A DNA stretch of 64,000 bases, from contig CALARR010000032.1 of NCBI GenBank assembly GCA_937889015.1, forward strand, positions 21,068-85,067, written 5' to 3'. The stretch's first letter is position 1. Every line of letters begins with the position of its first letter. This DNA comes from an uncultured Planctomycetales bacterium. GTDB lineage: Bacteria > Planctomycetota > Planctomycetia > Pirellulales > Thermoguttaceae. The position numbers were made by a program, and so were the translations under genes. Below, piece by piece: positions 8,260 to 16,498 of the stretch. The notes under the pieces were generated by a model, which saw only the letters and a program-made list of their open reading frames with translations, was not told where the DNA came from and did no database searches.

Positions 8260-10505
8260 CAACGAACCTCCTCTGGGGTCAGAAATCGCACCGTCAGCTT
8301 GGGCCGGCCATAGGCGTCCGGGTCGGAAAGGTCGCGGTAGCGCCACTCCGTGAAAGGCGGCTCCAGACGCGGCAGTTCACCCTCCAGCCTCCCAGTCACA
8401 TCCACGCCCTCCTCGGCAATGTCCGCACGCCGGCAATCAAAGCCCTTGTAGAAAACAGCCCCCTTGGACTGAAACCGGTAGAACAGCAATTGCATCTTGG
8501 CGTCCTGGCCCGCATCGGCCGGCACTTCGATCTCCTGCGAGACGGAAGCCTCCTCCGAGCCAAACTGCTTGACCAGGCAAGTCACGTCGCGCGTCTCCTG
8601 CTGCCTCCGTTTCGGACCCTTCCACACGAAATGCGCCTGCACCATGCTCTGGCCGCCGTCGCGCGCCCAGCCCGTGATCGTAATGCGATACTTCTGTCCA
8701 GGGGCCACCGGCACGGTCTTCGTCCGCTGCACAACATAACCGGCCGTTGCCGGCGGCGGCCCCTCGGGCCCGGCCCCGAACTGCCGTTGCGACAGATCAA
8801 ACGGCGGCAGGGCGAACAGGCGCGCCTTGAGCCCCGGACCGATCACCAAGCGCAGGCCCGGCCCCAACGTGTCGCGATACCGCGCCGTGCGCGTGGCGTT
8901 GCCCAACTCCGGACCGAACACCTCGGCCGTCGGCACCAGTTCCACGACCGACTCCATGGCCGGCCGGTCATAGAGCGGCTCGGCCCAGCCATCGCCCGAG
9001 CGCGCGATCGGCCGCGGCTCAAAACCGGCGATCGTGGCCGCCGGCTCGCTACAGCGCACGCTCACCGACGGCCCCTCGGCATACGTCAGCTCGGCTCCAA
9101 ACGCGCCCCCGTCCGGAATCCTCGCCGGCAACGGCCCCACGTGTACCCACCAATCCGCCACGCACGTCCGTTGCGGCCCCAGGTCACCCAGCTTGATCGT
9201 GGGCGGCGTGCTGGGGCTGGGCAGAATCGTGAACCCCTCCGGCACCGTCAGCGAGATGGCCAGGTTCCGCAACGTGGCCTGCTCCTCGCTCCGACCGTAC
9301 CAGGACGCATCCCGCCGGTTGGTCACCTGCGCTATCACGCGTATCGAATCCTTCTTCGGCGACTTGGAGAGGTCATAGACCAACCGCACGGCCGGCGCCA
9401 ATGCCCGGTCCACGATCGCCTGGCCGATCTTCTGTTCCCAGGCGAAATGCCGCACGTGATCGGGCAGTGTCCAGAAAGACGATTCGTCCTGATACTCCAG
9501 CTCGTTCCGAGCGCGCGTCTTGCGCCCGTGCGTCGCATACAGAAACGAACCCACGTTGCCCGGCTGCTCCCAGCGCGCCATCTCCACCATTTGCCCAAAA
9601 CGGCAGCCGCGCATCCCCGGCGGCATCGACATCTGGCTGAACAACAGGCACCGCCGCTGTTGGACCACCGTCTGCGTCTGGTTCTTCCAGATGGTCGGCG
9701 TGTTCGGATAGCCGAAGATACCGTCGCACACGCCCGGCTTGACAATCTCGGCGTATGAAATAGGCACGATCCGCAGATACGGGTCCTGATCCTTGAAGAT
9801 CGGCAGATCCAGGTGATCGAGCGTGTACCAGGCCGTGGCCTGATAGTAGAACACGGGCCTTCCGCCGCTGGCCTCCTTCATCGCGCGGTGGATCTCCTCC
9901 AGCGCCTGGCAGTACTTGCGGCCCCACCACAGTCGATGCTCCCGGCTGGCCCAATTCAGCGGCTCGCCCAGCTCCGCCTCGATCTCCTTGCGGAAGCGCT
10001 TCATGTCCCAGGGCAAGTCGTCGCCCGGCTTCCACTTGCCGCCGAACGGCGCGCTGCTGAAATGGCCGGGCAGTTCCTCCAGGAAGCACGAACCATACAC
10101 GTTTTCCGGACGCGACACGCCTTGGCAAACCAAGCGCACTTGGCGCCGCGTCTCGGCCAGCACCTTCTCGCGCACCCCCGGCTTGTACCAATAGTGGAAC
10201 AGCGTGGCCTGGTGCCGGTTCTGCTCGCAATCGCCGGCGCCCATGATCGGCCACACCCGGATCAGGAACTTGTGCTGGGGGTTGAGCCTGAGGATCTCGT
10301 TCAAGGCCTCGACCGTCTTCTCGTTGGCGCCCACATTGCCGAAGCAGATCATGTGCCAATCGAAACGCGCCGCGTCCAGCCCTTCGCCGCCATACAGCCC
10401 CCAGCCCAGTTCCCAATATCGCGAAGCAGCGCCCGGCTCCCCGGCAGCCGGATCGGCCGCCACCCATAACACCCCAGCCAGACAGATTGCTTGGACCCAT
10501 CGCAT
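8259..10505 (-). CDS. Large secreted protein of unknown function, glycoside-hydrolase-like context
   Basis: 748 residues from ATG 10505, which has GAGGGAGGTG upstream; the signal peptide is about residues 1-25 (hydrophobic, ending near AAG). The N-terminal half reads like a TIM-barrel glycosidase (FDWHMICFGNVG, FLIRVWPIMG, PVFYYQATAWYTLDHLD) but I cannot assign a family or catalytic pair. The C-terminal part (about 560-690) has beta-sandwich, carbohydrate-binding-like text (YRITITGWARDGGQ, SQEIEVPADAG). It follows the GH42-like gene by 42 bases on the same strand and is translationally coupled to the ThyA-like gene. A polysaccharide-related role is inferred from context only. Confidence 0.6.
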   Translation of the reverse strand: MRWVQAICLAGVLWVAADPAAGEPGAASRYWELGWGLYGGEGLDAARFDWHMICFGNVGANEKTVEALNEILRLNPQHKFLIRVWPIMGAGDCEQNRHQATLFHYWYKPGVREKVLAETRRQVRLVCQGVSRPENVYGSCFLEELPGHFSSAPFGGKWKPGDDLPWDMKRFRKEIEAELGEPLNWASREHRLWWGRKYCQALEEIHRAMKEASGGRPVFYYQATAWYTLDHLDLPIFKDQDPYLRIVPISYAEIVKPGVCDGIFGYPNTPTIWKNQTQTVVQQRRCLLFSQMSMPPGMRGCRFGQMVEMARWEQPGNVGSFLYATHGRKTRARNELEYQDESSFWTLPDHVRHFAWEQKIGQAIVDRALAPAVRLVYDLSKSPKKDSIRVIAQVTNRRDASWYGRSEEQATLRNLAISLTVPEGFTILPSPSTPPTIKLGDLGPQRTCVADWWVHVGPLPARIPDGGAFGAELTYAEGPSVSVRCSEPAATIAGFEPRPIARSGDGWAEPLYDRPAMESVVELVPTAEVFGPELGNATRTARYRDTLGPGLRLVIGPGLKARLFALPPFDLSQRQFGAGPEGPPPATAGYVVQRTKTVPVAPGQKYRITITGWARDGGQSMVQAHFVWKGPKRRQQETRDVTCLVKQFGSEEASVSQEIEVPADAGQDAKMQLLFYRFQSKGAVFYKGFDCRRADIAEEGVDVTGRLEGELPRLEPPFTEWRYRDLSDPDAYGRPKLTVRFLTPEEVR

Positions 10506-10547
10506 GGCCGCACCTCCCTCGGAGAACATGCTTCGCGACAGCTCACA

Positions 10548-13500
10548 CTATTGGTCCGCATTGCCTGGGATCGTTCTGCGACTGCGGGTGCCGGATGTGC
10601 CATTATCGACTGTCCCGGCAGCCGTAAGCCGGAAAAGCTGCATCTCGCCAGCCAAGGCCGGATCGGCCTGGAACTCCACAACGCCCTGTCGTGCTTCGAT
10701 CGTCCCCAACGAACGCGGCTCGCGGTGCAGCTTTTCCACCAGCCAGCGACTCTGCTCTCCAACCCGCACCGCCACCTGGGTGGCCGTGACCGGCCAGCGG
10801 CGCGCCACTTCAGTGTCAAACCAGATGTTCTCGTACTCGCCCGGCCAGCGGCGGAACAGGGCCACATACCGCCGGCCGTGCTGCCGATCCTGCTTCACCA
10901 GGCACTCGAACCCCGGCTGCAGGGCTCGAACCTGCCGCTCGATCCCCGCCCACGTCAGCACTTCCTCCAACGCCTCGGCTCCAAAGGCCTTGCCGCCGCG
11001 ATAGGCCGCCCCCGGCGCCGGCGGTTCCTGATCGGCCGCCAACTTGCGCACGTGGCCGTCGCCGGCCAGGGCCTTGGACAACACGTCCCGTTCGTCGGGC
11101 CGCTCGGCGCACAACCGGCCCGCGTCGCCTACCAGCAACAGCTTGCCGCCGCGGCGCGCATGTTCCACCAGCCGCTCGATCGCGCGCTGGCTCATCACCT
11201 CGCCCACCGCCACCACCAGCTTGAACCGCTTCAGATCGACCCACTCGCAGTACTCATCGGCGAAGTGGGCCGGAAGCTGGTGATAGGCGAACAGCCCGGT
11301 GAATACGTCCACGCCCGAAATATTGGCGTAGAACCCCAGCCGGCCATCGCTCAACAATCCGTCGGCCCGGCTGCCGAAAACCAGAACCTGCGGAGCCAGC
11401 CCTTCGGCCGCGACCCATTCCTGTTGCGCGGGCATCGACTTCTGCACGAACCGCAGCACGTCGGGCAGGGCCGCGAAACGCTTGTCCTCCGCGCGGTGAA
11501 TGTTCCAGCGATACAGCCAGTACCAGCCGCGATCAAAACACGAACCGTAGAACAGGGTCGAATCGGCCATGGCCGTGCTGGGCGGAGTGAACTGGTGCCC
11601 TTCGTTCGTATAAGGCACCCCCGCCTGCAGGCACATGCTCTCCACCGCGCGCTGAAAATAAAACGGCCCCCCCTCGTCGTGAAACTCCGCCCCGTCGGCC
11701 AGCAGCGGGATCGCCGCCTCGCAGGCCGTGGGCCGCGGCCCGCGATAGATGTGCACCTGGCGTTGCCCGTCCACCGCCCGAATGCTCCCCAACACCTCGC
11801 GCACCGCTTCGCAGTAGGCGTGGATGCGGAAATCCATGAAACGCCGCCAGCCGGCCGACAAGTCCGGACCAAACCGCGCAATCCCGCAGCCGGGCAGCAG
11901 GAACAGCCGGGCCGGCTCTTGCGCCGGCAACCCCTGCTCCGCGAGCCAGGCGGCGAACGCCGTGCGCGCCGCCGCCGAATAGTCGGCGCGCACGAACTCC
12001 GGCTGATTGTCGTCCCGATAGATCAGCGACTTGGTGCGATAGCCGATCACGTTGGCATCGTCCAGGAACCGCGCACTGATCGCCTGCAGCCAACGGCGGT
12101 GACCGGCCCGACGCGCCGTATCCCAAAACGACAGGGTGCAAATCCCGTCATCGCCGCTGATACGGCCGAACTGGTCCAGCATCGGCTGCGCCTCCAGCCA
12201 ACGCGGATAGTCCAGCCCATCGCCCCACAGCGCCGGCGTCAAGAAGAATTGCATTCCCAGCTTTTCGGCCACGCGCACGCGCCGCTCAATCTCGTCCCAG
12301 CGATACACGCCCGGCAGCGGCTCGACTTCGCCCCATCCCGTGTAGAACGAAACGTACTTGAACCCGTACCCTGCCGCTTCGCGAAGCCAGGTGTCAAACT
12401 CGCCCAACCCCTGCGGCGTCCATGCGTCGCGCTGGTGCGCCGGGCTCATCAACGAGCCGAAGTGCTCGGCCACGGCAACCGCCTTCCGCGACAGAAGCAA
12501 CTCATCGCGAGTCGGAATGCCGTCGGGCACGCGCCGCCCGTCGGGCAGCGGCCGGCTGGCGACCCCGAAGTGCAGTTCAGCGCGGTCCACGACCCGCGCC
12601 CCGCGCCGCATCTCCGCCACCGCCATGTAGTCGGTCCCTTCGCGCAGCCCGCTACATGCCACTTCGATCGTCTCCGCCGAAGCGCGTGTCTCTTCGTGGA
12701 TCCGCTGGCCTCGCCAGTCGACGATCTGCACCCTGCACGACGCTCCCTTGCTGGCCGCCAACTCGGCCGCTGTGCGCAAAACCAACTGCGCGGCCTGCGT
12801 TTCGCTCGGGAACACGTGGTCCGCTCGCCCCGTCTCCCAATGAAACGGCGTGGCCACCGCGGCCCTCTCCTGCTTGGGCCCCGCCGCCACCCATAACGGC
12901 ATCTTCTGCAGCGTGAAGGGCCCTGCATCCATCCGCGCGCGCGTGGTGATCCAATACCGCCCCGACGGCAACTCGGGCAATTCGATCCGCTGCGTCAGAA
13001 TCGCCGCCGGGTCGTCCCGGTCCAGCACGGCAGACTCCTCGGCACGCCACACGACCGCCCCCTGGTAACCCCGCGCGATCTCCACCGACCAACGCAGCGC
13101 GCCCTTGCCCCGCGTCAGGTCGTCCAAGAACAGCCAGGGACGCGTGTTCCATCCCCAGCGCCAGCGCCCCTCCAAGTACCAGTTGGATTGCGCCGCAAAA
13201 CCATCGACCGTGCACGCATCCCACGCCGCCAGGCACAACCGGCCGCGCCCCGCCTCGATCGCCGCGGCGTCCCCGTGGGCCTCGTTGTCCCGCCGCTGCC
13301 TGGCCGGAACGATCTTCAACCCGGCCAGACTCCACGGCCGCGGCCAAATACCCTTCTGCGCCGTCTGGCGATGCTCGGCCAGCACGCGCTGCTCCCAATC
13401 CGCCGGCACCGCCAGATTCACCGACTCCACCTGACGCCACACGGACCAGTCGGCCATCTGATAGCGCCGCAGGGCCGGAAACAACGGCCGGCTGCTGAAC

Positions 13501-13778
13501 GTGCGAACCTCGTGCTCCCGGCCCGACCCGTCCCGCACCAACAGCACCAGCTCAAAATCCCCGCTCAACCGCGCGCACCACAGCCGGATCCGCGTCACGC
13601 CCTCGGGCAAGGCCGCCGGTTGCGGCGCGCGCAACGTGAGCGCCTCGTGCTTGGGCGCGTCGTAGTCCACCGACACAACCTCGGCCACCCCTTCCACACG
13701 CCCCGGCCCCTCGCAGGTCCAGGAGCGAAAATCGGCGGCCGCAACACACAGCACCAGCAAAGCGGAGGTCAACGTCAT
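10548..13778 (-). CDS. Secreted GH42/beta-galactosidase-like protein with trimerisation-like domain
   Basis: 1076 residues from ATG 13778; the signal peptide is TLTSALLVLCVAAADF. The N-terminal 400 residues look like beta-sandwich domains. A GH42/GH35-like barrel follows: SFYTGWGEVEPLPGVYRWDE, FFLTPALWGDGLDYPRWLE, then the region of the acid/base motif reading YRDDNQPEF where GH42 normally has an NE pair, and YTNEGHQ further on as a possible nucleophile Glu. A Rossmann-like block (RFKLVVAVGEVMSQRAIERL) resembles the glutamine-amidotransferase-like trimerisation domain. The Gln at the expected acid/base position raises doubt about activity. An interspersed repeat (13826-13927) lies just upstream of the start. 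It probably heads the three-gene minus-strand unit. Confidence 0.62.
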   Translation of the reverse strand: MTLTSALLVLCVAAADFRSWTCEGPGRVEGVAEVVSVDYDAPKHEALTLRAPQPAALPEGVTRIRLWCARLSGDFELVLLVRDGSGREHEVRTFSSRPLFPALRRYQMADWSVWRQVESVNLAVPADWEQRVLAEHRQTAQKGIWPRPWSLAGLKIVPARQRRDNEAHGDAAAIEAGRGRLCLAAWDACTVDGFAAQSNWYLEGRWRWGWNTRPWLFLDDLTRGKGALRWSVEIARGYQGAVVWRAEESAVLDRDDPAAILTQRIELPELPSGRYWITTRARMDAGPFTLQKMPLWVAAGPKQERAAVATPFHWETGRADHVFPSETQAAQLVLRTAAELAASKGASCRVQIVDWRGQRIHEETRASAETIEVACSGLREGTDYMAVAEMRRGARVVDRAELHFGVASRPLPDGRRVPDGIPTRDELLLSRKAVAVAEHFGSLMSPAHQRDAWTPQGLGEFDTWLREAAGYGFKYVSFYTGWGEVEPLPGVYRWDEIERRVRVAEKLGMQFFLTPALWGDGLDYPRWLEAQPMLDQFGRISGDDGICTLSFWDTARRAGHRRWLQAISARFLDDANVIGYRTKSLIYRDDNQPEFVRADYSAAARTAFAAWLAEQGLPAQEPARLFLLPGCGIARFGPDLSAGWRRFMDFRIHAYCEAVREVLGSIRAVDGQRQVHIYRGPRPTACEAAIPLLADGAEFHDEGGPFYFQRAVESMCLQAGVPYTNEGHQFTPPSTAMADSTLFYGSCFDRGWYWLYRWNIHRAEDKRFAALPDVLRFVQKSMPAQQEWVAAEGLAPQVLVFGSRADGLLSDGRLGFYANISGVDVFTGLFAYHQLPAHFADEYCEWVDLKRFKLVVAVGEVMSQRAIERLVEHARRGGKLLLVGDAGRLCAERPDERDVLSKALAGDGHVRKLAADQEPPAPGAAYRGGKAFGAEALEEVLTWAGIERQVRALQPGFECLVKQDRQHGRRYVALFRRWPGEYENIWFDTEVARRWPVTATQVAVRVGEQSRWLVEKLHREPRSLGTIEARQGVVEFQADPALAGEMQLFRLTAAGTVDNGTSGTRSRRTIPGNADQ

Positions 13779-13825
13779 GGAACAAGCCGGGGCGAAAGGA
13801 CCTGCGTGCCAAGAACCGGAAGGTC

Positions 13826-13927
13826 GATTGGATGTCAGAAAAGAAATACCGTAGCGGTCGGGCCCGTTGCCCTGGAAGGCCAGCCTCCCGAGGGGCGGCC
13901 TCACGGCACTGCTTCCCTGAGACGCAC
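13826..13927 (-). repeat. Interspersed repeat family 3, copy A
   Basis: About 100 bp matching 43800-43903 with many shared blocks (CAGAAAAG, CGGCCTCACGGCA, CCTGAGACGCA). Both copies lie 40-65 bases upstream of a minus-strand gene and in the same orientation. The central CGGCCTYCCGAKGGKCGGCC-like stretch also recalls the core of family 1. No coding or transposase content is seen. Confidence 0.55.
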
Positions 13928-13992
13928 TAGCATAGTGGCTCCCGCGCGGCCGAGCAAACTTTCACCGCGCGCAATCCACAGCGCCGTCCCTC

Positions 13993-14616
13993 TCAGGGAC
14001 AGGTGGCCAGGATCCCGGCCAACGAGAATCGCGTGATCTGATCGATCAAGCGCTGGATCGCCTGCGCGTCGTAGGTCTCGTAATAACCCAATCGGGCGAT
14101 CACCGCATTCGCGCGCCGGAAATGGTTGCACTGACCGACGATGCACTGCACGCAGTCGTGGAGCTGTTGCTCCGAGGCCTCCGGCCCCAACAGCTCGCGC
14201 ACGATCGCCGTCATCTCGCGGTCAAAGGGGCGAATCACCTTCTCCAGCATCAAGTCCAGCCCCTTGGTCGGCTCGGCCATCTCCCGCGACATCACCGTGA
14301 ACAACGCAATCGAAGCCCCCGGCCCCAACAGGTTCGTAAGCATGTTGCCGATGTAGGCGCGCAGCCTGTCTTCCGGGCGCATCGATGGTGGAGGCGTTTC
14401 GCGATCCCGGCGCTGCTGGTATTCGGCAATGATCCCCTCGAGAACCGCCAGATACAGCCCCTCCTTGTCGCGGAAATGGTAGTTGATCGCAGCCGTGTTG
14501 GCCTCGGCGCGCCGGCAGATCTCCCGAAAGGTGGCCTTCCGATACCCCACCTCCAGAAAGACCTCGGTGGCCGCACGCAGGATGCGATCGTGCGTACTAA
14601 CTCCATCGGGGGACAT
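13993..14616 (-). CDS. TetR-family regulator, probable repressor of the RND efflux operon
   Basis: 207 residues. The N-terminal TetR helix-turn-helix (about 8-55) reads THDRILRAATEVFLEVGY, then FREICRRAEANTAAINYHFR. The C-terminal half (GPGASIALFTVMSREMAEPT, FDREMTAIVRELL, QCIVGQCNHFRR) resembles the CerR-type ligand-binding domain of regulators found beside RND pumps. It is divergent from the efflux operon with a 545-bp gap carrying a strong palindrome-flanked promoter, the usual arrangement for local repression relieved by a drug-like ligand. An interspersed repeat (family 2) lies 29 bases upstream of its start. Gene family certain; the target is inferred from neighbourhood. Confidence 0.88.
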   Translation of the reverse strand: MSPDGVSTHDRILRAATEVFLEVGYRKATFREICRRAEANTAAINYHFRDKEGLYLAVLEGIIAEYQQRRDRETPPPSMRPEDRLRAYIGNMLTNLLGPGASIALFTVMSREMAEPTKGLDLMLEKVIRPFDREMTAIVRELLGPEASEQQLHDCVQCIVGQCNHFRRANAVIARLGYYETYDAQAIQRLIDQITRFSLAGILATCP

Positions 14617-14644
14617 AACCTGGACTCCCGTAAATCGGTCAGGA

Positions 14645-14723
14645 TACTTGGAGCCGGCCCCGAAACCTGTCGGCGTGTCGATCCCGCTGGGCCACCTGAC
14701 CTGATCGAAACGGTTCCGGGACC
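14645..14723 (-). repeat. Interspersed repeat family 2, upstream of the TetR gene
   Basis: Read on the minus strand, the element ends in CCGACAGGTTTCGGGGCCGG CTCC, matching the copies at 34171, 54061 and 59838. It lies just before the TetR start, in the same orientation as that gene. Divergence from the other copies is moderate. Confidence 0.5.
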
Positions 14724-14864
14724 GTCTCTTAACTCATTCGATTTAAGCACTCAACTGAATCAAGACCCATTAGACCCCTCGGATGTCGTGCCGTCAATTG
14801 GCCCAATCTGAGCAGCACAAGACATGCCCTGCTATGGAATTGCCCAAATGAAAACCCTTCTCGC

Positions 14865-14914
14865 TTGACGATAAAACATGCGCTTGATATAGTTATTTAA
14901 GGCGCATGTTTTAT
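14865..14914 (+). promoter_or_regulatory. Efflux-operon promoter flanked by a perfect 13-bp inverted repeat
   Basis: TTGACG (14865-14870) and TATAGT (14888-14893) are 17 bp apart, a strong sigma-70 promoter reading into the efflux operon. Arms ATAAAACATGCGC (14871-14883) and GCGCATGTTTTAT (14902-14914) are exact inverted complements, starting right after the -35 box and flanking the -10 box and likely start site. A regulator bound here would block initiation, so it is the best candidate operator for the divergent TetR protein. The leader from about 14900 to the adaptor ATG is some 260 bases with no clear gene. Confidence 0.65.
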
Positions 14915-15161
14915 TCGTCCCCATGTCGCATCGGCGTCCACAGATGTGCGTCGGGTTCTGAAGTAGGTTTATGGGGCAGGACCAACTGCCGCGCCAGGAC
15001 TATGCGCGCAACCTGCATGTGCCTTTCCCTGCATACAAGCAAAACGAACCAGAACCGTTACGGAACAAACAGGGTTCGTCGCTGGCTCCCGGAGCCTCTT
15101 CCGCTCCGCCCGGCCCTGACAGCCACTCTGTACAGCGACCTCTGAGCACTGGAGTCTTTTG

Positions 15162-16481
15162 ATGTCTCGGCGTACATGGCATGTGTTGGCTGCGGCCGCC
15201 CTGGTGGCAGGTTCCAGCCTGACGGGCTGCAACGAAGCGAAGGCGCCTCCCGCGCCCCCCACCCCGGAAGTCTCCACGGTGACCATTCAGCCGCAGCAGG
15301 TCGTGCTCACCTCGGAGCTGCCCGGTCGCACCGCCGCCTTCCTCGTCGCCGAGATTCGTCCCCAGGTCAACGGCCTCATTCAGAAGCGCCTGTTCACCGA
15401 AGGTTCCGACGTCAAAGCCGGCCAGATCCTCTACGAAATCGACCCCGCGCCTTACCAGGCGGCCCTGGACAACGCCGCCGCCAACTGTGTGTCCATGCGC
15501 GAAGCGGCCCTGAGGGTCCAGGCGGGCCTGAACGCGAGCATCGCCGCCCTCAAGCGACATCAGGCCGTCCTCAAGCTCGCCATCACCAACCGAGACCGAA
15601 ACGAAAAGCTGCTCAAGACCAATGCCGTCTCCGCCATGGAACGCGACCAGTCCGTGGCCGACGTCGACGTGGCCGAGGCCGGCTTGCGCGTCGCCGAAGC
15701 CCAAGTGGAAAGTGACCGCCAATCGGTCCAGGTAGCCGAGGCGGCCATCAAACAGGCGGAAGCCGCCATGGAAACGGCGCGCATCAATCTGGGCTATACC
15801 AAAATCACGGCGCCGATCTCCGGCCGCATCGGTCGCTCCAACGTGACCCAAGGGGCCATCGCCACGGCATATCAGGCCGTGCCCCTGGCCACCATCCAGC
15901 AATTCGATCCGATCTTTGTCGACGTCCCCCAATCTACGGTCGAACTGAATCGCCTTCGGCGCAGCCTGGCCAACGGCCGCCTCAAAGATAATGGAACCGA
16001 CAAGGTCAAGATCGTCCTCGAAGACGGCACGGAATATCCCCAGGAAGGATCGCTCAAGTTCCGTGACGTGACCGTCGACCCGACCACCGGCTCGGTCATC
16101 CTGCGGATCGTCGTCCCCAATCCCGACGCCACCCTCCTGCCCGGTATGTTCGTCCGAGCGATTATTGAGGAAGGCGTTCGTGAGCAGGCCATTCTCGTCC
16201 CCCAACAGGCCGTCTCCCGCGATCCTAAAGGCAACCCGCTCACGCTGGTCGTAGACGACAAAGACCAGGTCCAGCAGCGCGCCCTGACGACCGAACGAGC
16301 CCTGGGCGACAAATGGCTCGTTGCCTCAGGGCTTGCCCAAGGTGATCGCGTGGTCGTCGAGGGCAGGCAGAAGGTCCGCCCCGGAATGCCCGTCAAGGTG
16401 ATCCCGCTCGATGCCAGTGGAACTGCCGCAGCGAATCCCACCGGTACCGCTCAGGCCACCGCTCCCACGAATCTTCAGTAA
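15162..16481 (+). CDS. RND efflux periplasmic adaptor (AcrA/MexA-like lipoprotein)
   Basis: 439 residues. The signal peptide ends in lipobox SLTGC, so it is probably lipid-anchored. Standard membrane-fusion-protein order: barrel-sandwich start (LPGRTAAFLVAEIRPQVNGL), biotinyl-lipoyl half motifs (EGSDVKAGQILYEIDP), a long helical hairpin with duplicated Ala-rich repeats (about 95-190), return lipoyl strand (LGYTKITAPISGRIGRS), then the beta-barrel domain. It links the inner-membrane pump to the outer-membrane factor. ATG 15162 has GGAG seven bases before it; a TTG three bases upstream is unlikely. The pump gene follows after 17 bases. Confidence 0.93.
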   Translation: MSRRTWHVLAAAALVAGSSLTGCNEAKAPPAPPTPEVSTVTIQPQQVVLTSELPGRTAAFLVAEIRPQVNGLIQKRLFTEGSDVKAGQILYEIDPAPYQAALDNAAANCVSMREAALRVQAGLNASIAALKRHQAVLKLAITNRDRNEKLLKTNAVSAMERDQSVADVDVAEAGLRVAEAQVESDRQSVQVAEAAIKQAEAAMETARINLGYTKITAPISGRIGRSNVTQGAIATAYQAVPLATIQQFDPIFVDVPQSTVELNRLRRSLANGRLKDNGTDKVKIVLEDGTEYPQEGSLKFRDVTVDPTTGSVILRIVVPNPDATLLPGMFVRAIIEEGVREQAILVPQQAVSRDPKGNPLTLVVDDKDQVQQRALTTERALGDKWLVASGLAQGDRVVVEGRQKVRPGMPVKVIPLDASGTAAANPTGTAQATAPTNLQ

Positions 16482-16498
16482 GCCGGTAGAGACGCGCG

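Noticed and set aside
10491..12896. Open frame antisense to the GH42-like gene
   Set aside because: Composition is that of a GC-rich shadow; the minus strand carries a signal peptide and domains.
14915..15161. Small upstream gene or riboswitch in the efflux-operon leader
   Set aside because: Several short frames exist but none has a ribosome site and clear stop before the adaptor; no known riboswitch core recognised.
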